Source of the DNA: Odiellus spinosus
Taxonomy: Eukaryota; Arthropoda; Arachnida; Opiliones; Phalangiidae
Assembly: GCA_963920705.1 (NCBI GenBank)
Contig: OY987226.1
Span: forward strand, 31,857,686-31,921,685
Direction of reading: 5' to 3'
Length of the DNA: 64,000 nt
Position 1 is the first letter of the stretch; the number at the start of each line of letters is the position of its first letter. This document shows positions 34,524 to 47,607 of the stretch, one piece after another. A program made the position numbers and the translations under genes. The notes below the pieces were generated by a model that was not told the DNA's origin, searched no databases, and was given only the letters and a program-made list of their open reading frames with translations.

Positions 34524-37500
34524 CTATCTTTAATTTTACTCTCTTTTTTACTATCATAAAAAAGCCCTTATTTTAAGCCTCGGTTTCTGGGTTATTCTTA
34601 AAACGTCGCTTCAAAACAGTAGGAGATCTGGATACTATAATTTCTACGTTTAAATTAATGACAAATTCGGGGAATGACTTAAAACGCGACTCCAAAAAGA
34701 CCTAAAAGTACGCGCTTTTGCGAAGTAGTAAAACAAAGATTTTAATGCCATTTAGGCCTAAAAAGAGACATGAATTTTCCGTTTTGATCTACCTATACGC
34801 GGTAGAGGTAAAACCTAGGAATATAATACTCGTACCTCTGGAACAGAAAATTGTATTCCACAACACAGGCTGCGCGATTAATCTTCGGCTGCCTCGGTCG
34901 AGCCAAAATCGACGGACATAGTAGGTAGCGCTATCATATGATAGGCGTAAGAAGTTCGAAATATATAATAAAGTAAATAATATGTAATAAAATTAGTCTG
35001 CTATATAGTATTTCAAATGGGGAGATATTGCTGTTGCGATAACTGTCGTAGCGATTTTCGCTACCAGAAGAATGTAACTTTTCATTCAGTTTCAAAACCT
35101 GGACGAAAATTGTAATATAGTTTCAATTATTCCGTTAGGTGGCAATCTATAGTTATGTCAAGCACATTTCAGGGTGCAGTCATAGAGAATAAAGGGGAAG
35201 GAGTGGAAAGTGCACCAAAACTTGTCTCTCTTTTTCACGCGCAACCTCCACGCGCAGTAACGAGATACTTCCGTTTATGGCGACAAACATTTTTTAAATG
35301 GTTGGTGGCTGAATAAACAGCCATATTCTGAACGACAAAGGCTTAGAGTCTAAGCTCTGGCCGCCTGGCGTAAACTTGTAAAGTCCGCAGTCCGCATATG
35401 TATTATCAATTAGTTATTAACTTATTATTATGCTTTAATATAATTCGCTTTAATATAAAAATTTAACTAGGACTATAAAACTCAAATTTTAAAAGAATTA
35501 TCCCATCCCGCGTTGGAATTGGAACTATGTTGGAAACCGCTGAAACTTTACGTTAGGAATCTCCAAACATATTGCCGGGGGGGGGGGTGACGATAGACAA
35601 ATCACCGTTGAGCAAACCGGAAGCTCACTCGTACCAATTTTTAAAACTTTGGAATTTAAGAGAGACAAAGGCATTTACGCTTGTAGAGCGGGGGGTTTCC
35701 ACTCCTTCCCTGTATTCTCTATGGTGCAGTTCATACAACACTTGCTTTCCTCTCCAGAGGTCCCCCTTCATCCTCCTAGGTAAAACTCGTCACGCGCGAG
35801 CTCGCGCCTCGGACGCCCCTGTTCCGCGAGATCCGAAATACTGACGATTTTAATTCGTTTTCGCATTTGCGAAGTTAGGCCTAAAATCATCCAGTGAAGA
35901 TGGAATTTAACGATCAAGGAATTTTAACTCTTATTATTAGAGAAGCGACTCTCCGTAATTCAAACCCGCGATGTCATAGATCGAACGTCCGGAATATTAA
36001 ACCTCCACTAGCTGAAGGGAACACGCTATTTCTCATTACTTTACCGACCGTGTTTTCAGCTTGAAACTGGCGTAAAAGACGCGCCAAAGTTCAAACTATA
36101 GGATATTATGTCAAACATTTAGGTACCTTAGTGTTTCTGCTATTTTTCAATCGGTTTGTAAAACGTGTCCGTAATAGGGAGACACAACCCTATATTTTGA
36201 GAAGGAAGAAGCCAAAAATTACACTTTTTATACCTGTTGTAAGTTTCTAATGGTGTTATAGAGATGAAATAATTCGTGGCCGTTTTAAGGTTTAGAAAAT
36301 TGATTTTATTTTAACGAGTACATAAAGGTTTTCTCCTCTCTCTTCTCATTTTACAATTTAACTAAAGATTTCATTCTTAGCGGAGCCAAACCTTCAGCTT
36401 ACTCGGAATTGTGCCCTTCCCTTTTAAACCATAAATAGAGAGAGTTTGATGACGGAAAGCGCTTTCGTGCATGTGTGGTCCCAAACTCGTAAAGAAAACT
36501 TAGAGAAGAACGGTCTCACAATATAAAAACAAGTGCTTACCGTAAGTCCCAATGATTTATAATTAAGCCAAGTTTCTGTTTCACCTAACTACATTTAATT
36601 TATGACAAAGGATATTATGTATTGTAAAGGACCATTATAGTTTGACTATCGAATTTAGACGATACGGGAGTATAGGAAGACATTCAAATTTGGCTACGTA
36701 GAGGCTTAAATTTACTTATGTTGATAGACGAATGATATTTCGAAATAACATTAGACAAAGTAAAATCTACATTAACCCATAGTTACGCGAATGTTTTATT
36801 TTTAGCTGTTCCCTATTTTTCCTAGTTAAAATTTCTGTGAACACGAATTGTTTATTTTAACCAGGGGAAGGTTAATGACAAATTTGACTGAATCCTGTCA
36901 TTCCTCAATTATATCCCTGTAAAAGAATAAAACGGATCAATATACCACGAATACGGTTTAAAATGTAAATTTGCCTGAGAAATTTTTAAATTAGATACAG
37001 CGCTGAAGTAAGTACACAATCTGTACTTGTTTTGTTTTGTACTGGTTTTGATATAAAGGTTGAATATTTTCGAGCACTTGTCACTCTGATAGTGGTCCGA
37101 CTGATTGTACGATGAAGCTTTTCAAAAGCCCGACAGAATTAAAATTCGGTATCCATATAAATAACTATGTAAGTAAAATCATGTAAATGGCAGATTGGCA
37201 AATTATAGAACAAAAGTGGAGTCGTCCTTGAGATGAATTTAATTTCAGTGGCTTCTTAAAAAATTGATATTAAGATGATATATTATATATTTCACAATAT
37301 AGATTTAGAAACTGGTATATTACGTGGTAATTAACCACGTAATCTAACGATTCATTGTAATATGCCGGGACTCCCCAAATGAATTGTATTTCCGAGTTTA
37401 AACGTGGAATTCCTCTTTCAAACTCTTCAAAATTCTGCATTTGTAAAGAATTACATGTTTTAACGACGTCTTCGCACTGATAGGGCAAAATGACTCAGAT

Positions 37501-40500
37501 ACACAAATTTACATAACCATATGTCCTAAATGACGCTAAACATGAACAACTTTTGAAAATTAGTTTTTAAAACGTTTCACAAGCAATCACGAACATGGTC
37601 GATTCAACAAAAAACTAATTTTAATAGAGTGAAAGTGTCACAAGACAAGGGACGGTAATGTTTTCCTAAGGTCAGATTATAGGGTATAGCCAAGAACTTG
37701 ATTGATTATTATCCCGAACTAGAATGAGGCCGATTTCACCCATTTGTATATTGTAAACTATATCCAAAAAGAGATAAATTGTTTGAAAGACACACGTACG
37801 CGATAAACAGCTTAATGCGGCTGATCTGGAATGAGTTGTCTTCCTGTAATGAGTAGTCAAAATCAGCCTCAAATTTTCTTCTTTATGTTCTTCCAGCAGA
37901 CCGGCCTAGAGCAAAAGCTACTGAACTGATTTGCGTGCAATTTTGTAAAGGAGCTCATTCAGCCAGAAAATCTGGGCCAAAAATATTCGTGATTCTGCCA
38001 AACTAAGAAAATAGCCTTTATGATTTCGGTTTTTGGCGACTTTAACCGTTAAAACGTGATTAGTGTTTCAAATAATTTCCGGTACTATTTATTAGAATAA
38101 TTGAGTAATATTTTAAGAACTTTGACCGTTTCTGAGCCGAGATATAAAAACTTTTCTACAAAATTGTGAACAGTGCTAAAATATTAAGTTCTGACGCGTT
38201 AGCATAAGCGTATATTTTAAGAAATTTGAAACTGACCTAGTTAGGCCTAGGCTTAAACGTGTGACATTTTGATTAATTCCAGTTAAAAATTCAGCATTAA
38301 TACAAAGCAAAATCAGAATTGAAACAATAAAAATTCAGTAATGTACAAGATAACCCATTAACAATTTAAGTACGAAAAAATAACAACTAAACAGGAAATA
38401 AGTCAATTCCAATCCACATTATCCCTCTTACGCACTACCAGAGAATCAAGATACCATCAGTATCTTTAAATATATTAAATTTTTGAACACGTGAAATCTC
38501 CCTAAATTATGAAAATTGATTTTAATCTAAAAAATCTAAAATTTTAAAAAATATTCGAATTCCAGAGGCTAAGAAATTTAAGACGCCCCACATGCCACTA
38601 TAAATCAACATCGTTATTTAATTATAAAACTACAAGTTACTTTTATATAGGCGTTACCTGAAGACAGAGTAGGTAAAGGACGCCCCCTAATGTCACACGC
38701 CACTTGCTTAGATTATGAATTATTTTATTCATTTACAATCTTGGCCAAGGTTGTATAGTATCAAAAAGAGGTTGCTTCGCACCCTTAAAAAAGGCTCTTT
38801 AAATGATTCGGGTCAAACACGTGAATGGATACAAACTAATATCTTTAAAATTATAGTTCGTGGTTCTAATCTAAGATGGTTAAATATCTTCCAAAAATGG
38901 ATAAAGACGCGCTACGAAACCCCTCTCCCATTTTAGTTATTTTTAAATTCTTCCAGTATCAGTAATGAAGGTATTTAAAGGTTGAGTTTCATTAATTTAT
39001 TAATATTTACCAATTTTAAAGATTTTTAAATTTCAGTGATTTTCAAATAGATGCCGCCGTGAAACGTTAAATTAGATGGGAAAATTTAATATAATTTTTT
39101 TACGCTATATGGGGAAGATAATACCTAAGAATATACTCAAGAGCATTACCCTCGGACGTGAAAATTTAAAATAATTATGGTTATGTTTCTTATTTAAATT
39201 TAGAATAGTTACAATAAATTTATTTGAACGTTTCTTTCCTTATGTTCTCTTTATCCGCTTTTTGCAAAATATTTAATCATAAAAATATCTAGACTAAAAC
39301 CACTAACTATAATTTTATAGATACTAAATTGCACTTTCTCTAACAATTTGTGTCACTTTACGGGTTTGACCTTAATCAGATAAAGAGCCTATTTAAGGGT
39401 GAGAAGCAACTCTTTTTTGTATAATTACTATTTAAATGGTCCGAAGCATCTTTCTTTTTCTTCTTCAAAGGTATTTTGCGTGATTCTAAAGTTAAGGATC
39501 ACGTGATTTAACAGATCTATCACGTATTTATTATTTAGTCACCGTTTTTTCGAAGGAATATGAAATATATTTTTGTCATATTATTTAAAAGTAATGACCA
39601 TGTATAAAACCTAACACACCTGGTTTGACGTGTATTTAATAAACATCAAAATTGAAAGTGCCAAAAATATAGAATTATTTTTCTGTTGATGTAGTTTGAT
39701 AGTGGAAAGTAATTATCGTTAATTTCATACGTAAGATAGAAATTTTGGATTAAGTACATTTACGAAAAAGACCGCGAGAAAAAAATCGTAACAAATGCCA
39801 GAACATGCGAAAATTAATTGTAGACTATAACAGCCACGCGATCATAGTGTGATGATGTAGTAGAGAGGGTTTTTTTTTTTAAGTTTCGAAAGTGGCAGCC
39901 TTACTTAAAACCATTTCAGTCTGCGAGCGCGAACATTTCGCTCGTTTCAATCGTACTTATTAAATTAGAAATTGTCGCGAAAACTTGCATCGCAAACCTG
40001 ATGCACACAGCCCTATTTTCACGCGTCATAAGCTCGTGTCCATATAAATCAATGGGTGCGGAAGTTCGAAACGTTGAAAATTGATCCACTGTATTTCGGG
40101 CGTGCTCATGCATGCACTGATTGAGGCAGGGTAATCGCTTATATATTTATAGGCGTTTACTCGTCAAATTGCAAATATTGTCGATCTCCCCAATTAGCGC
40201 GACTTATATAAACGACCATTACTTGAAAGGCGCAAAGTCTAATCGCGCGTGATTTCTAGAACAACGTTAAATGATATGATATGATATCATGAAGTCATTT
40301 CCTGGGTCTACAGGGTTTTGGGAATAAAAAATAAAGACGTTACTATGGAATTGTGATATGATTTTTCCCTGGTACTACTCCATACAAAAAGCCCTGAACC
40401 ACTTTTCTACTTGCAATAGAAAAAAGTGGCGACGAAATATAATCGATCGGAAACTTTTGATCGCGACTGTACATTAAAGTAATAGACTTTAGAGTAATAG

Positions 40501-40660
40501 GCTTTAAACGGCTTCTTGGTATGCACAAACAAAATTGAAGCGTTGATTATTTCTACCTAGGTTATTATATACATATACGTCGAGTGCACTTTTGAATTAA
40601 ACTCGGTGAAATGAAATCATTTGAAGTTTAAGAAATAAAGCATTGATTCTGAGCGTTTCA
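34524..40660. other. Long non-coding stretch
   Basis: Apart from the inverted-repeat pair at 35.18-35.73 kb and a dispersed repeat near 39.30-39.43 kb (similar to 10.41-10.54 kb), nothing is recognisable. A minus frame at 37,270-37,488 (after a possible acceptor CTATCAG, codons CEDVVKTCNS...) could be an exon, but has no partner and no known motif. Confidence 0.45.
35177..35733. repeat. Inverted-repeat pair (possible MITE)
   Basis: GTGCAGTCATAGAGAATA plus GGGGAAGGAGTGGAAA at 35,177-35,213 is mirrored at 35,697-35,733 with three to four differences. The inside is unrelated and non-coding. No TSD confirmed. Confidence 0.55.
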
Positions 40661-40671
40661 AAAAGCAAACA

Positions 40672-40975
40672 AATTATACAAAAACCTTGTTTCGCTTCGC
40701 ACTTTAAAAAAGTGCAATGATAGGCAACAAATTCAAACCCGTGATGGGACAGAAATTAATGACGTAAAAAATTACATAAATTAGGCTTATCTAAACTTTA
40801 AATTGTGTAGAAGTCATATAGTAAAATCCACCCTTGGAAAAGGTAACTTTTACAAATATAGTGGTAAAAAGTTAAACTTTCGGAGGTCGAATTCTACTAT
40901 AGAATGACTTCTACACAATTTAAAGTTTCAATAAGCCGAATTTATACGTCATTTTTTACGTCATTTATTAGCTAG
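40672..40975. repeat. Foldback element related to 3.8-4.4 kb
   Basis: Arms about 40,758-40,842 and 40,888-40,973 are inverted copies (contain AACTTTAAATTGTGTAGAAG and TGACGTAAAAAAT). The outer left flank CGCTTCGCA.TTTAAAAAAGTGCA matches the flank of the foldback at 3822. Confidence 0.75.
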
Positions 40976-41269
40976 ACCCAACCCTAGTGCGGCGTTGGCG
41001 TCGGCGTCGTGCAAGAAGACGAAATACGTCACCGAATCGAAAAACTTTCGTCTTCTTACCTCTCCGAGTGAACTTTTAGTTCGCGGAGAGGATCTGTCTG
41101 TACGTGACGTCGGAAGAAGACGTCATCACCCACGACGCTAGACACTCCAATAGAATTCGCATATACAGTTATTAGCTTCTACCATGATGTAAACGTACAT
41201 ACACCACAGCTCATTGAAGAGCAGCAACCGTTACTCGCTTGTTAGTTTATAAATTAATAAAGATTAGAT

Positions 41270-41690
41270 ATAAAGGCGTGTTCGCAGGGTATCCAAGATA
41301 AAATGACTTAATAAAGAATAAATATAAAGACGCGTTTCCAAGATAAAAATGACTTAATAAAGAATAGATATTAAGTTCCGTTCGCACGAGTACCCAAGAT
41401 AAAAGGACAATGATAATATATAAATGCCTGTTCGCACGGGTATCTAAGTTAAAAATAAATAAATATTCGATATGAAGCCACGTTCACACGTGTATCCAAG
41501 ATAAATTAAGATTAGATATAAAGCCGCGTACACACGGGTATCCAAGATAAATACATAACGATTAGATATAAAGCCGCGTACACACGGGTATCCAAGATAA
41601 ATACGTAACGATTAGATATAAAGCCGATTTCACACGAGTATCCAAGATAAATTAATAAAGGTTAGATATAAAGACGCGTTTCACAGGTAG
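41270..41690. repeat. 52-60-bp tandem array built on a transposon end
   Basis: About eight copies of a unit with GATTAGATATAAAG, GCCGCGTACACACGGGTATC and CAAGATAAA. The middle part is the terminal motif seen singly at 943 and twice near 60 kb. Confidence 0.85.
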
Positions 41691-41696
41691 CCAAGT

Positions 41697-41825
41697 TGAA
41701 AAACATGATTTGAAAAACATGATTTGAAAAAATGTTTTGAAAAAATGTTTTGAAAAAATGTTTTGAAAATATGATTTGAAAAATATGATTTGAAGAATAT
41801 GATTTGAAAAATATGATTTGAAAAA
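41697..41825. repeat. Short minisatellite (TTTGAAAAAxATG units)
   Basis: About nine copies of a 15-bp unit, the inverse of the AAATCRTGTTTTTC repeat at 23.2 kb. Confidence 0.8.
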
Positions 41826-41990
41826 CTTTACGCAACTTCGTGTTTAAAGAAATCTCGAAACGCCATTGAAATTGTTCAAAGAGCGTTTATGCATGCATAA
41901 CAAGCCCCTGCTATAGCATAATTCTTTTCAGCCTCTTTATAATGTCATGGGTCTAGCTATTCCTATGGGCTTGACCATCTTGTTTCTTAG
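41826..41990 (+). repeat. Dispersed repeat, inverse copy of 22.98-23.21 kb
   Basis: Shares GTTTATGCATGCATAACAAG and CTATTCCTATGGGCTTGACC with the copy at 23 kb and ends at the same CCATCTTG word. Confidence 0.7.
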
Positions 41991-42630
41991 CCTTTACGGG
42001 TTTGAATTTTTATTTGCTGTTCCTTAACGGGTTTAAATTTCATGAAAAAAAATGCACTTGTTTGAAGCGCGAAGCAAAACAACGATTTTTGTATAATGAT
42101 TGTATATTTAACATTCAGTACATACTACAACTGTCTAAGATTCAGAATCATCAGAGTGAAAAGAATGACTTGATTCTGAAAAACAAGCACATTGTCATTC
42201 CGCCTTGCATATAAATAAAAGCAAATGGTTTAATACTAACGCTTAATTCAGTCCTTGTATAAAGCGAGTATAAAGTGAAGTGCTTCAAGCGTGCCACATT
42301 AAGGTAACTCATTGGCGAGAAAATTTCACGCGTTCCTTTACCGCTCTACTCCACAAACGATAACCGAACGTTTCTCCAACTGAGTTGCTTTTTGGAATAC
42401 CAATACGGTCAAAACTTCCAAACGTATAATTTTTGTTCTCTAGAAAGTCAAAATAACATCACGACATTTGATCTACGCATCTCTATTGCCTGCATTTCAC
42501 TGTATTGTTTTATACAAGAATAAATGTCTCTGATATTTTTACTGAGTTTTGTCAGTTGCGCATGTTTATTCCCCACGTTCAAGCTAGAGTTCTAGTTCGG
42601 TAATATCAAGAAAGTATTTTACACAAGAAT

Positions 42631-42840
42631 ATGGAAGAGCTACACCTTTGTCTGCGCGCTCGTCATAATCGGGCAGAGCCTATGGGGGTCTTACGCCGCG
42701 CCTCCTGTCACGTGTACAAGAAGCAGTTAACGGTTTTATACGATAAGTGCGGAGGGAAGGGATATCACGCTGCGGGGATGGAGGCGCTGACGGCAGAGCT
42801 CGCTGACTGTCGCGGACCTCGAGAGCTCGTGATAGGGTGA
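42631..42840 (+). CDS. Hypothetical 69-aa ORF, GC-rich
   Basis: ATG to TGA with base composition richer in G+C than its surroundings. No motif recognised; cysteine and basic residues are scattered. It may be a fragment of a larger transferred or viral gene, or chance. Confidence 0.25.
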   Translation: MEELHLCLRARHNRAEPMGVLRRASCHVYKKQLTVLYDKCGGKGYHAAGMEALTAELADCRGPRELVIG

Positions 42841-42957
42841 AATTCATAAGGAATATTACGTCAAATCTAGCAAGTTCCTCCCGTCCATGACTAGCGTTGT
42901 ACTAGAGCTATAGCGTACGGTTCAATATTCTTATGTTAAATCTATTATTGGTAATAT

Positions 42958-43759
42958 CAGAAATAGATGAACCGAAATTATCAACGAGCTATTCTTCTAA
43001 CACCAAAGGCAAGTTCTTCGTTTCCCCTCTCTTAAACACCAGTTGTAGTCCCCCCCCCCCCCTCGGAATTTCGACTAGCTGAGAAGCGTTTACTACACCA
43101 CCTGGCGCTTTCCGAGTGTAACATTGTACAAAAACACAGACTAAAAATGATACTCAATCAAATTAAACTCTTTAGTCTGTGTGAAAATGGCAGCTGGTGA
43201 CTTTTAGAGATTAGCATCTGTTTTAAGCGTTTATATTTTATTTAATTAATCTTCCAAAATGTCGGGTAATGAGATTTCTACACAATGCAATTTCTTTCAA
43301 ATGAATAGGGCAAAAGTTAGGCATAAATCGGTTGCTTGTAATATAATTCAAGCAAAAGAAAACCCGAAGGAATTGACAATGAAAACTTATCCTTTGAAAA
43401 ATCTGAGAGATACTTGCGTATAAAGTCTTGTTCTAATAACAAAAAATATGCATCTTCTCTTTCAGTTATAAATATTCGGTTAAGTTGTTTTAAATGGGCA
43501 ACTAATTTCTCCACGTTTTCCATAATGAAAATGCCATTATCTCTAAGCCTTGTTTTGCAGGCGACGTTTCTCACAATTATTCTAAAGCTAAAACATTTTT
43601 CCCGTCACTACGTGGGGCGATCAGTTTCCCATGATCCCCCTAGGTATTTTCATGAGAACGAGAAAGCCCATGCCCCCGTGCTTACCCTCCCCATTCACTC
43701 CAAATAAAATAAATTTCCCAATCTAAGCTCTCGTTGATAATTTCGGTTCATCTATTTCT
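42958..43759. mobile_element. 802-bp hAT-like element
   Basis: Terminal repeats of about 31 bp (CAGAAATAGATGAACCG... and inverse). Flanked by GGTAATAT at 42950-42957 and 43760-43767, an exact 8-bp TSD; the terminal repeats are offset by one base, so the duplication may be 7 bp. A minus open stretch (43,317-43,574, with MENVEKLVAHLKQLNR) has no recognisable domain. A shorter member of this family begins at 63739. Confidence 0.82.
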
Positions 43760-43950
43760 GGTAATATACGGGTTAAATTAGGAGGGTAAAGGTTATTTAC
43801 GGTTTGATCTGGTAAAATTAATACAAAATTTAAAACTTTTTGGATTGAAAGAGAAACAAATTGCTAAAAGATATCGAAGGTTAACGTTTTAAATTATCTA
43901 CAAGTCTGCTTTTCAATAGCTATTCGAGTTTGGAGTTAAGGACTTAATAA

Positions 43951-44030
43951 TGTAATTTTTCAGTGGTGATGAACTTTTAATTATCAATGCAATTTTTCAG
44001 TGGTGATGAACTTTTAATTATCAATGCAAA
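43951..44030. repeat. 39-bp tandem duplication
   Basis: CAGTGGTGATGAACTTTTAA with its flanks is present twice in a row, upstream of the candidate gene at 44437. Confidence 0.85.
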
Positions 44031-44046
44031 CTCAAATGGTCAAATA

Positions 44047-44219
44047 GAGATCGGGGTTTGGACAAGAAAATTTCTGATTATTTTATCTTTAGTCATAACT
44101 TAAAATTTTTCGAGGAAAGTCTATGATAAATCCAATGTAATCGCGACTAATTTTCCGATTATTTTTTTTTTTTATGATTAACTGATAGTTGTGGATTATT
44201 TTGTACAAACCCCGATCTC
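44047..44219. mobile_element. 173-bp Tc1/mariner-type MITE, copy 1
   Basis: Ends GAGATCGGGGTTTGGACAA and its inverse. TA on both sides (44045-44046 and 44220-44221), as expected for this superfamily. A second copy is at 47608-47771. Confidence 0.88.
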
Positions 44220-44436
44220 TATGGTCAAACGTTTCGTGTATGGAATGTTTAGCCAGAAATATGAAATTTGTAGCGTTTGAAAGAGGAATTTTGCATTTCG
44301 AAACGGGAAATTAAGCCAAATTGTAAGCTAATATCGGTAAAATAGCGTGAAGCGTTAACATTACGGGACCAGAAATTCACGGTCCCTTTAGACTAGCTTC
44401 ATTCAAATTTGTCTACTTATAGGTTTTAAATTACTT

Positions 44437-46575
44437 ATGGCGACATCTTTTTCCATAATCCTTGGAAACTTAAGGAAACCATTCTGGCATATACCTAAAT
44501 ACACTGAATTTTCTTTACAGGATACTCAGAAATTTCTCCGAATGACAAAGGCTAACGACTTCAGTTACCATAAAGATGCCTATGAAAAATTTTCACAAGT
44601 ATTCTACGCCGTATTTCACGACTTTCTCTCGTGGAAGGAAAAATTTAACTTTACGTAAGTAAAATTCAATCTTAAAACAGGAAACAGGAGTTCAAAAAAA
44701 TTAAGAACGGGATAAGCGTTTCCTTGAAATAGAGTTTGGGTTAAAAATCATTTCTCTTGAAAATTTTTACCTGTAATTTAATACTTTTTTAGTCTTCAAG
44801 CTGGGCTTATTATAATTATAACCAATTTAAAATTTTCGAGCCCATATTTCATGAGAAATGGCGGTTAACATGGAAAACGGACGAATTTTACCGAATTTTG
44901 CTCTTAGCTATGGGTAATTTTAGCCACATGCGCTGTTGTAATATCATTTTTCAAAAATTAATGAGAACAACGTCCTTTTTGGAAAACGGTGAAATGTGAG
45001 CCTGGGGAGTTTTAGTATATTTGTGGTTAGGAAAAATACTATCTATGTGCCAAATTTCAGCTGGCAGCTCCAATTCTTGAAATCACAGCCCATTATTTAT
45101 TTATTAGTCCTGTACTAACGACTAGTTAGTTATTAACAACAGGATTAACGAAAATGGTGCGGCATACAGTTGCAGCAGCCAGCGCCCACTTTCCCTTACA
45201 CCAGATATCCGTGTACACCGGAAGTCATTTCGCACATGATCAGTATAAAATCTGCCCTGAGCGAAGGTCGGGGAGGTAAAAGGTCTGACCCGGTTTATAT
45301 TATATATGACTTGTTCATACTTGAGGCCTAATCTTTTGGGAAACCGTTACTAGGAGTTTTCCATTTTCCCTGGTTCACTCTATCAAGGAGGATTAGACAA
45401 GGAGAAGAAATGTGGGGACGGCGCGGTTCCTACTGCGTCGGCATAAACTCCCACTCTGGGAGAACGGGGGTAGAGACGTTTCGTGGTAAAATGTTGTCGC
45501 GTGGGTAAAACGAATCCTTTATGAGACGCGCTAGCTAGCGACCACGTGACAACAGTTTACCTCGAGAATTTCCTATCCCCCCCTTTCCACCCGAGTGGGA
45601 GGTTGGCTCTTCTCTCTCTAACTCAACGCAGCCCCACATTTCCTCTCCTTGTCTAATCCTCCTTGACTCTATGGCAAGTCGGTCTGCCCCGGTTCGTCAA
45701 TAGCCAAGGCTTAGAGTCGTTTTAAAAAATACTAAGAATCTGAAAATTGCACATTTTTATCTCAAAACATTTTGTTAGTCACGTTTAACTCGTTGCTTAA
45801 TTAGTTGTGACAGAAATATAATTTTAGTCACATTATTTTAAGATTTCTAAACTAATTTGTCTCCCTGCCTCGATATGTTTTAAAGTTGTTTGAATATATG
45901 CGACTTTGCTTTGAAAATTTCTTCTCTAACCAACACGAAGCGATATCTAAAATTGGTTTAACAACCAGTTAACCCTAAATCCAAGCGTAATGAAGCGCTC
46001 TTAGGTGATAAATGAACGAGGCTTAACTATGTATTATGAACTCGTGTAGTCAAAGATATACATGTATTTTAAAATCATTTCATCTCATTTTTCAGGCAAG
46101 TTGAAATAAACCAGAATTCTTTTAAACATTCGAATGATTTATTTGCATACGTAAGTTTGAGAAAAACGTATTTAATAAGCACGCTTCTTCCTCGAGATCA
46201 GAGCCTTATCCATTTAAGTGTTTACCAACTGGTAGTCCGCCAGACCTTTGCGAGTGGTCAGCGGTGACTTGCCTGAATCATACTTTAACTTCAAATTAAA
46301 ATCGTCCGATAGTGTCTGCTTCTTGAATTTACTGCTACTAAGATAGATATAGATTTTTGGGGTTGGAACAGTAGAAATGTCATAGAAAATTAACTAAAAT
46401 TCCAAGAGCCCATGACAATGCAAGGAACTCAATGCTGTACCTCATACATAATTTCGAGTATATTTTCTTTTAGGGTGCTGATTTCAAATATGTAAGTTTC
46501 GGACCTCCCAATAATAAATTACGTTGCTTCAATCGCCATTCAAGTTCCAAAAAAGACCTTTCTGATAGAAAATAA
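44437..46575 (+). CDS. Candidate three-exon gene, unknown function (124 aa)
   Basis: Exons 44437-44654, 46096-46150 and 46474-46575. Introns are GTAAGT...TTTTTCAG and GTAAGT...TTTTAG; phases 2 and 0 join in one open frame from ATG to TAA. Exon 1 opens MATSFSIILGNLRKPFW and is rich in aromatic residues (FSYHKDAYEKFSQVFYAVF); exon 2 encodes QVEINQNSFKHSNDLFAY; exon 3 has VSFGPPNNKLRCF and a basic C-terminus. No signal peptide, long membrane segment or known domain. Two consensus donors and two good acceptors matching in phase argue for a real gene; lack of homology recall and small size argue for caution. Confidence 0.42.
45384..45665. mobile_element. 282-bp foldback MITE
   Basis: Ends CAAGGAGGATTAGACAAGG and inverse. 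Inverted similarity continues inward (CTCCCACTC...GAGTGGGAG). Flanked by the 7-bp repeat ACTCTAT at 45377-45383 and 45666-45672. It lies in intron 1 of the candidate gene. Confidence 0.8.
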
Positions 46576-46776
46576 TTCAAATTTCTAAACTGATAAGTTC
46601 ACTCAAAAATCAGAAGTTATATCGCCTTATTATGACCATAAAAGAATCGCCACACCCAAAATATGTAGAATTTACTAAACTTACATTATTTTAGATTTAA
46701 TACGGATAAGATAATCCGTGCAAATCTTAGAAACTCAATGTGACGCCGCCATTAAGCGCTAGATCAAGGTTATGGG

Positions 46777-47358
46777 CGTGGGCCCCCAAGGAGGTGGCAA
46801 ACGGGGCAATTGCCCCCTTGGACTGGCCATGCCCCCCCCTGGATCAAAGACTGCCCCGTTTAGCTTTTAGGTTTATATTTTTCAAATAAAGCATGCAAAG
46901 TATTAAAGTAACAAATTTTTGTTAACGATATATCCCAAATATTTTAAACTCTATTATTTTTACAGGGTTTTTGTTTAAATGATGAAGTTTCTAATTTTAT
47001 TTAGTTAAAAAAGAGTACAAGAGGCATGCAATAGAAGTTAGATTTCCAAGGTTATTTTTGCACGAACGGATGTATACTTTCTAGAAGTTTAAACTATTTG
47101 TGAATTCTATATTTAAAAAAAATGGTGTATTTAACCTTGTTGAACGATATGCTGGACTGCTGGTTTATTCAATATAATGTTTATGATAATTTCGGTACAT
47201 TAATAAGGCTCAATTAAAAGATACCTTAAACGATAGTTTAAGTTTTCCGCAAAAAAAAAAAAAAAAAAAAATTCCCCCCAGACCCCATTATCACTTCGGC
47301 TACACGAAAATTACCAATTGCCCCCCCCCCCCTTGCAAAATTTCTGTGGGCACCCATG
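46777..47358. mobile_element. Probable hAT-type non-autonomous element, 582 bp
   Basis: Flanks GTTATGGG (46769-46776) and ATTATGGG (47359-47366) match at 7 of 8. The ends CGTGGG and CCCATG are a short imperfect inverted pair. C-runs near both ends (GCAATTGCCCCC) recall the element at 2493. Coding absent. Confidence 0.55.
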
Positions 47359-47607
47359 ATTATGGGTGAGGACTTAATTGCCATGTATCAAGCAGACGAT
47401 GAATCATAACACTACGAGAGCCTACCCCAGTAAATGCTTATAAAAAATTGTTTGGTATTATAGGAAATTTTATTAGATCTACAATTGAAGTTAACAATAA
47501 ATTTTTGAAACGCATGTTTGAAAAGCTTTTCATAAATAGTTAAACACGTTACGCCTCTCTTTCACAAAATGGCATCTTAATTGCCAGAAGATGGTATTTA
47601 AGATGTA

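Noticed and set aside
35572-35844. 90-codon plus ORF near 35.6 kb
   Set aside because: It runs across the G-tract and the right arm of an inverted-repeat pair, with no motif or codon structure.
37270-37488. 72-codon minus ORF with CEDVVKTCNS
   Set aside because: A possible acceptor precedes it, but no neighbouring exon, domain or promoter was found; not enough for a gene call.
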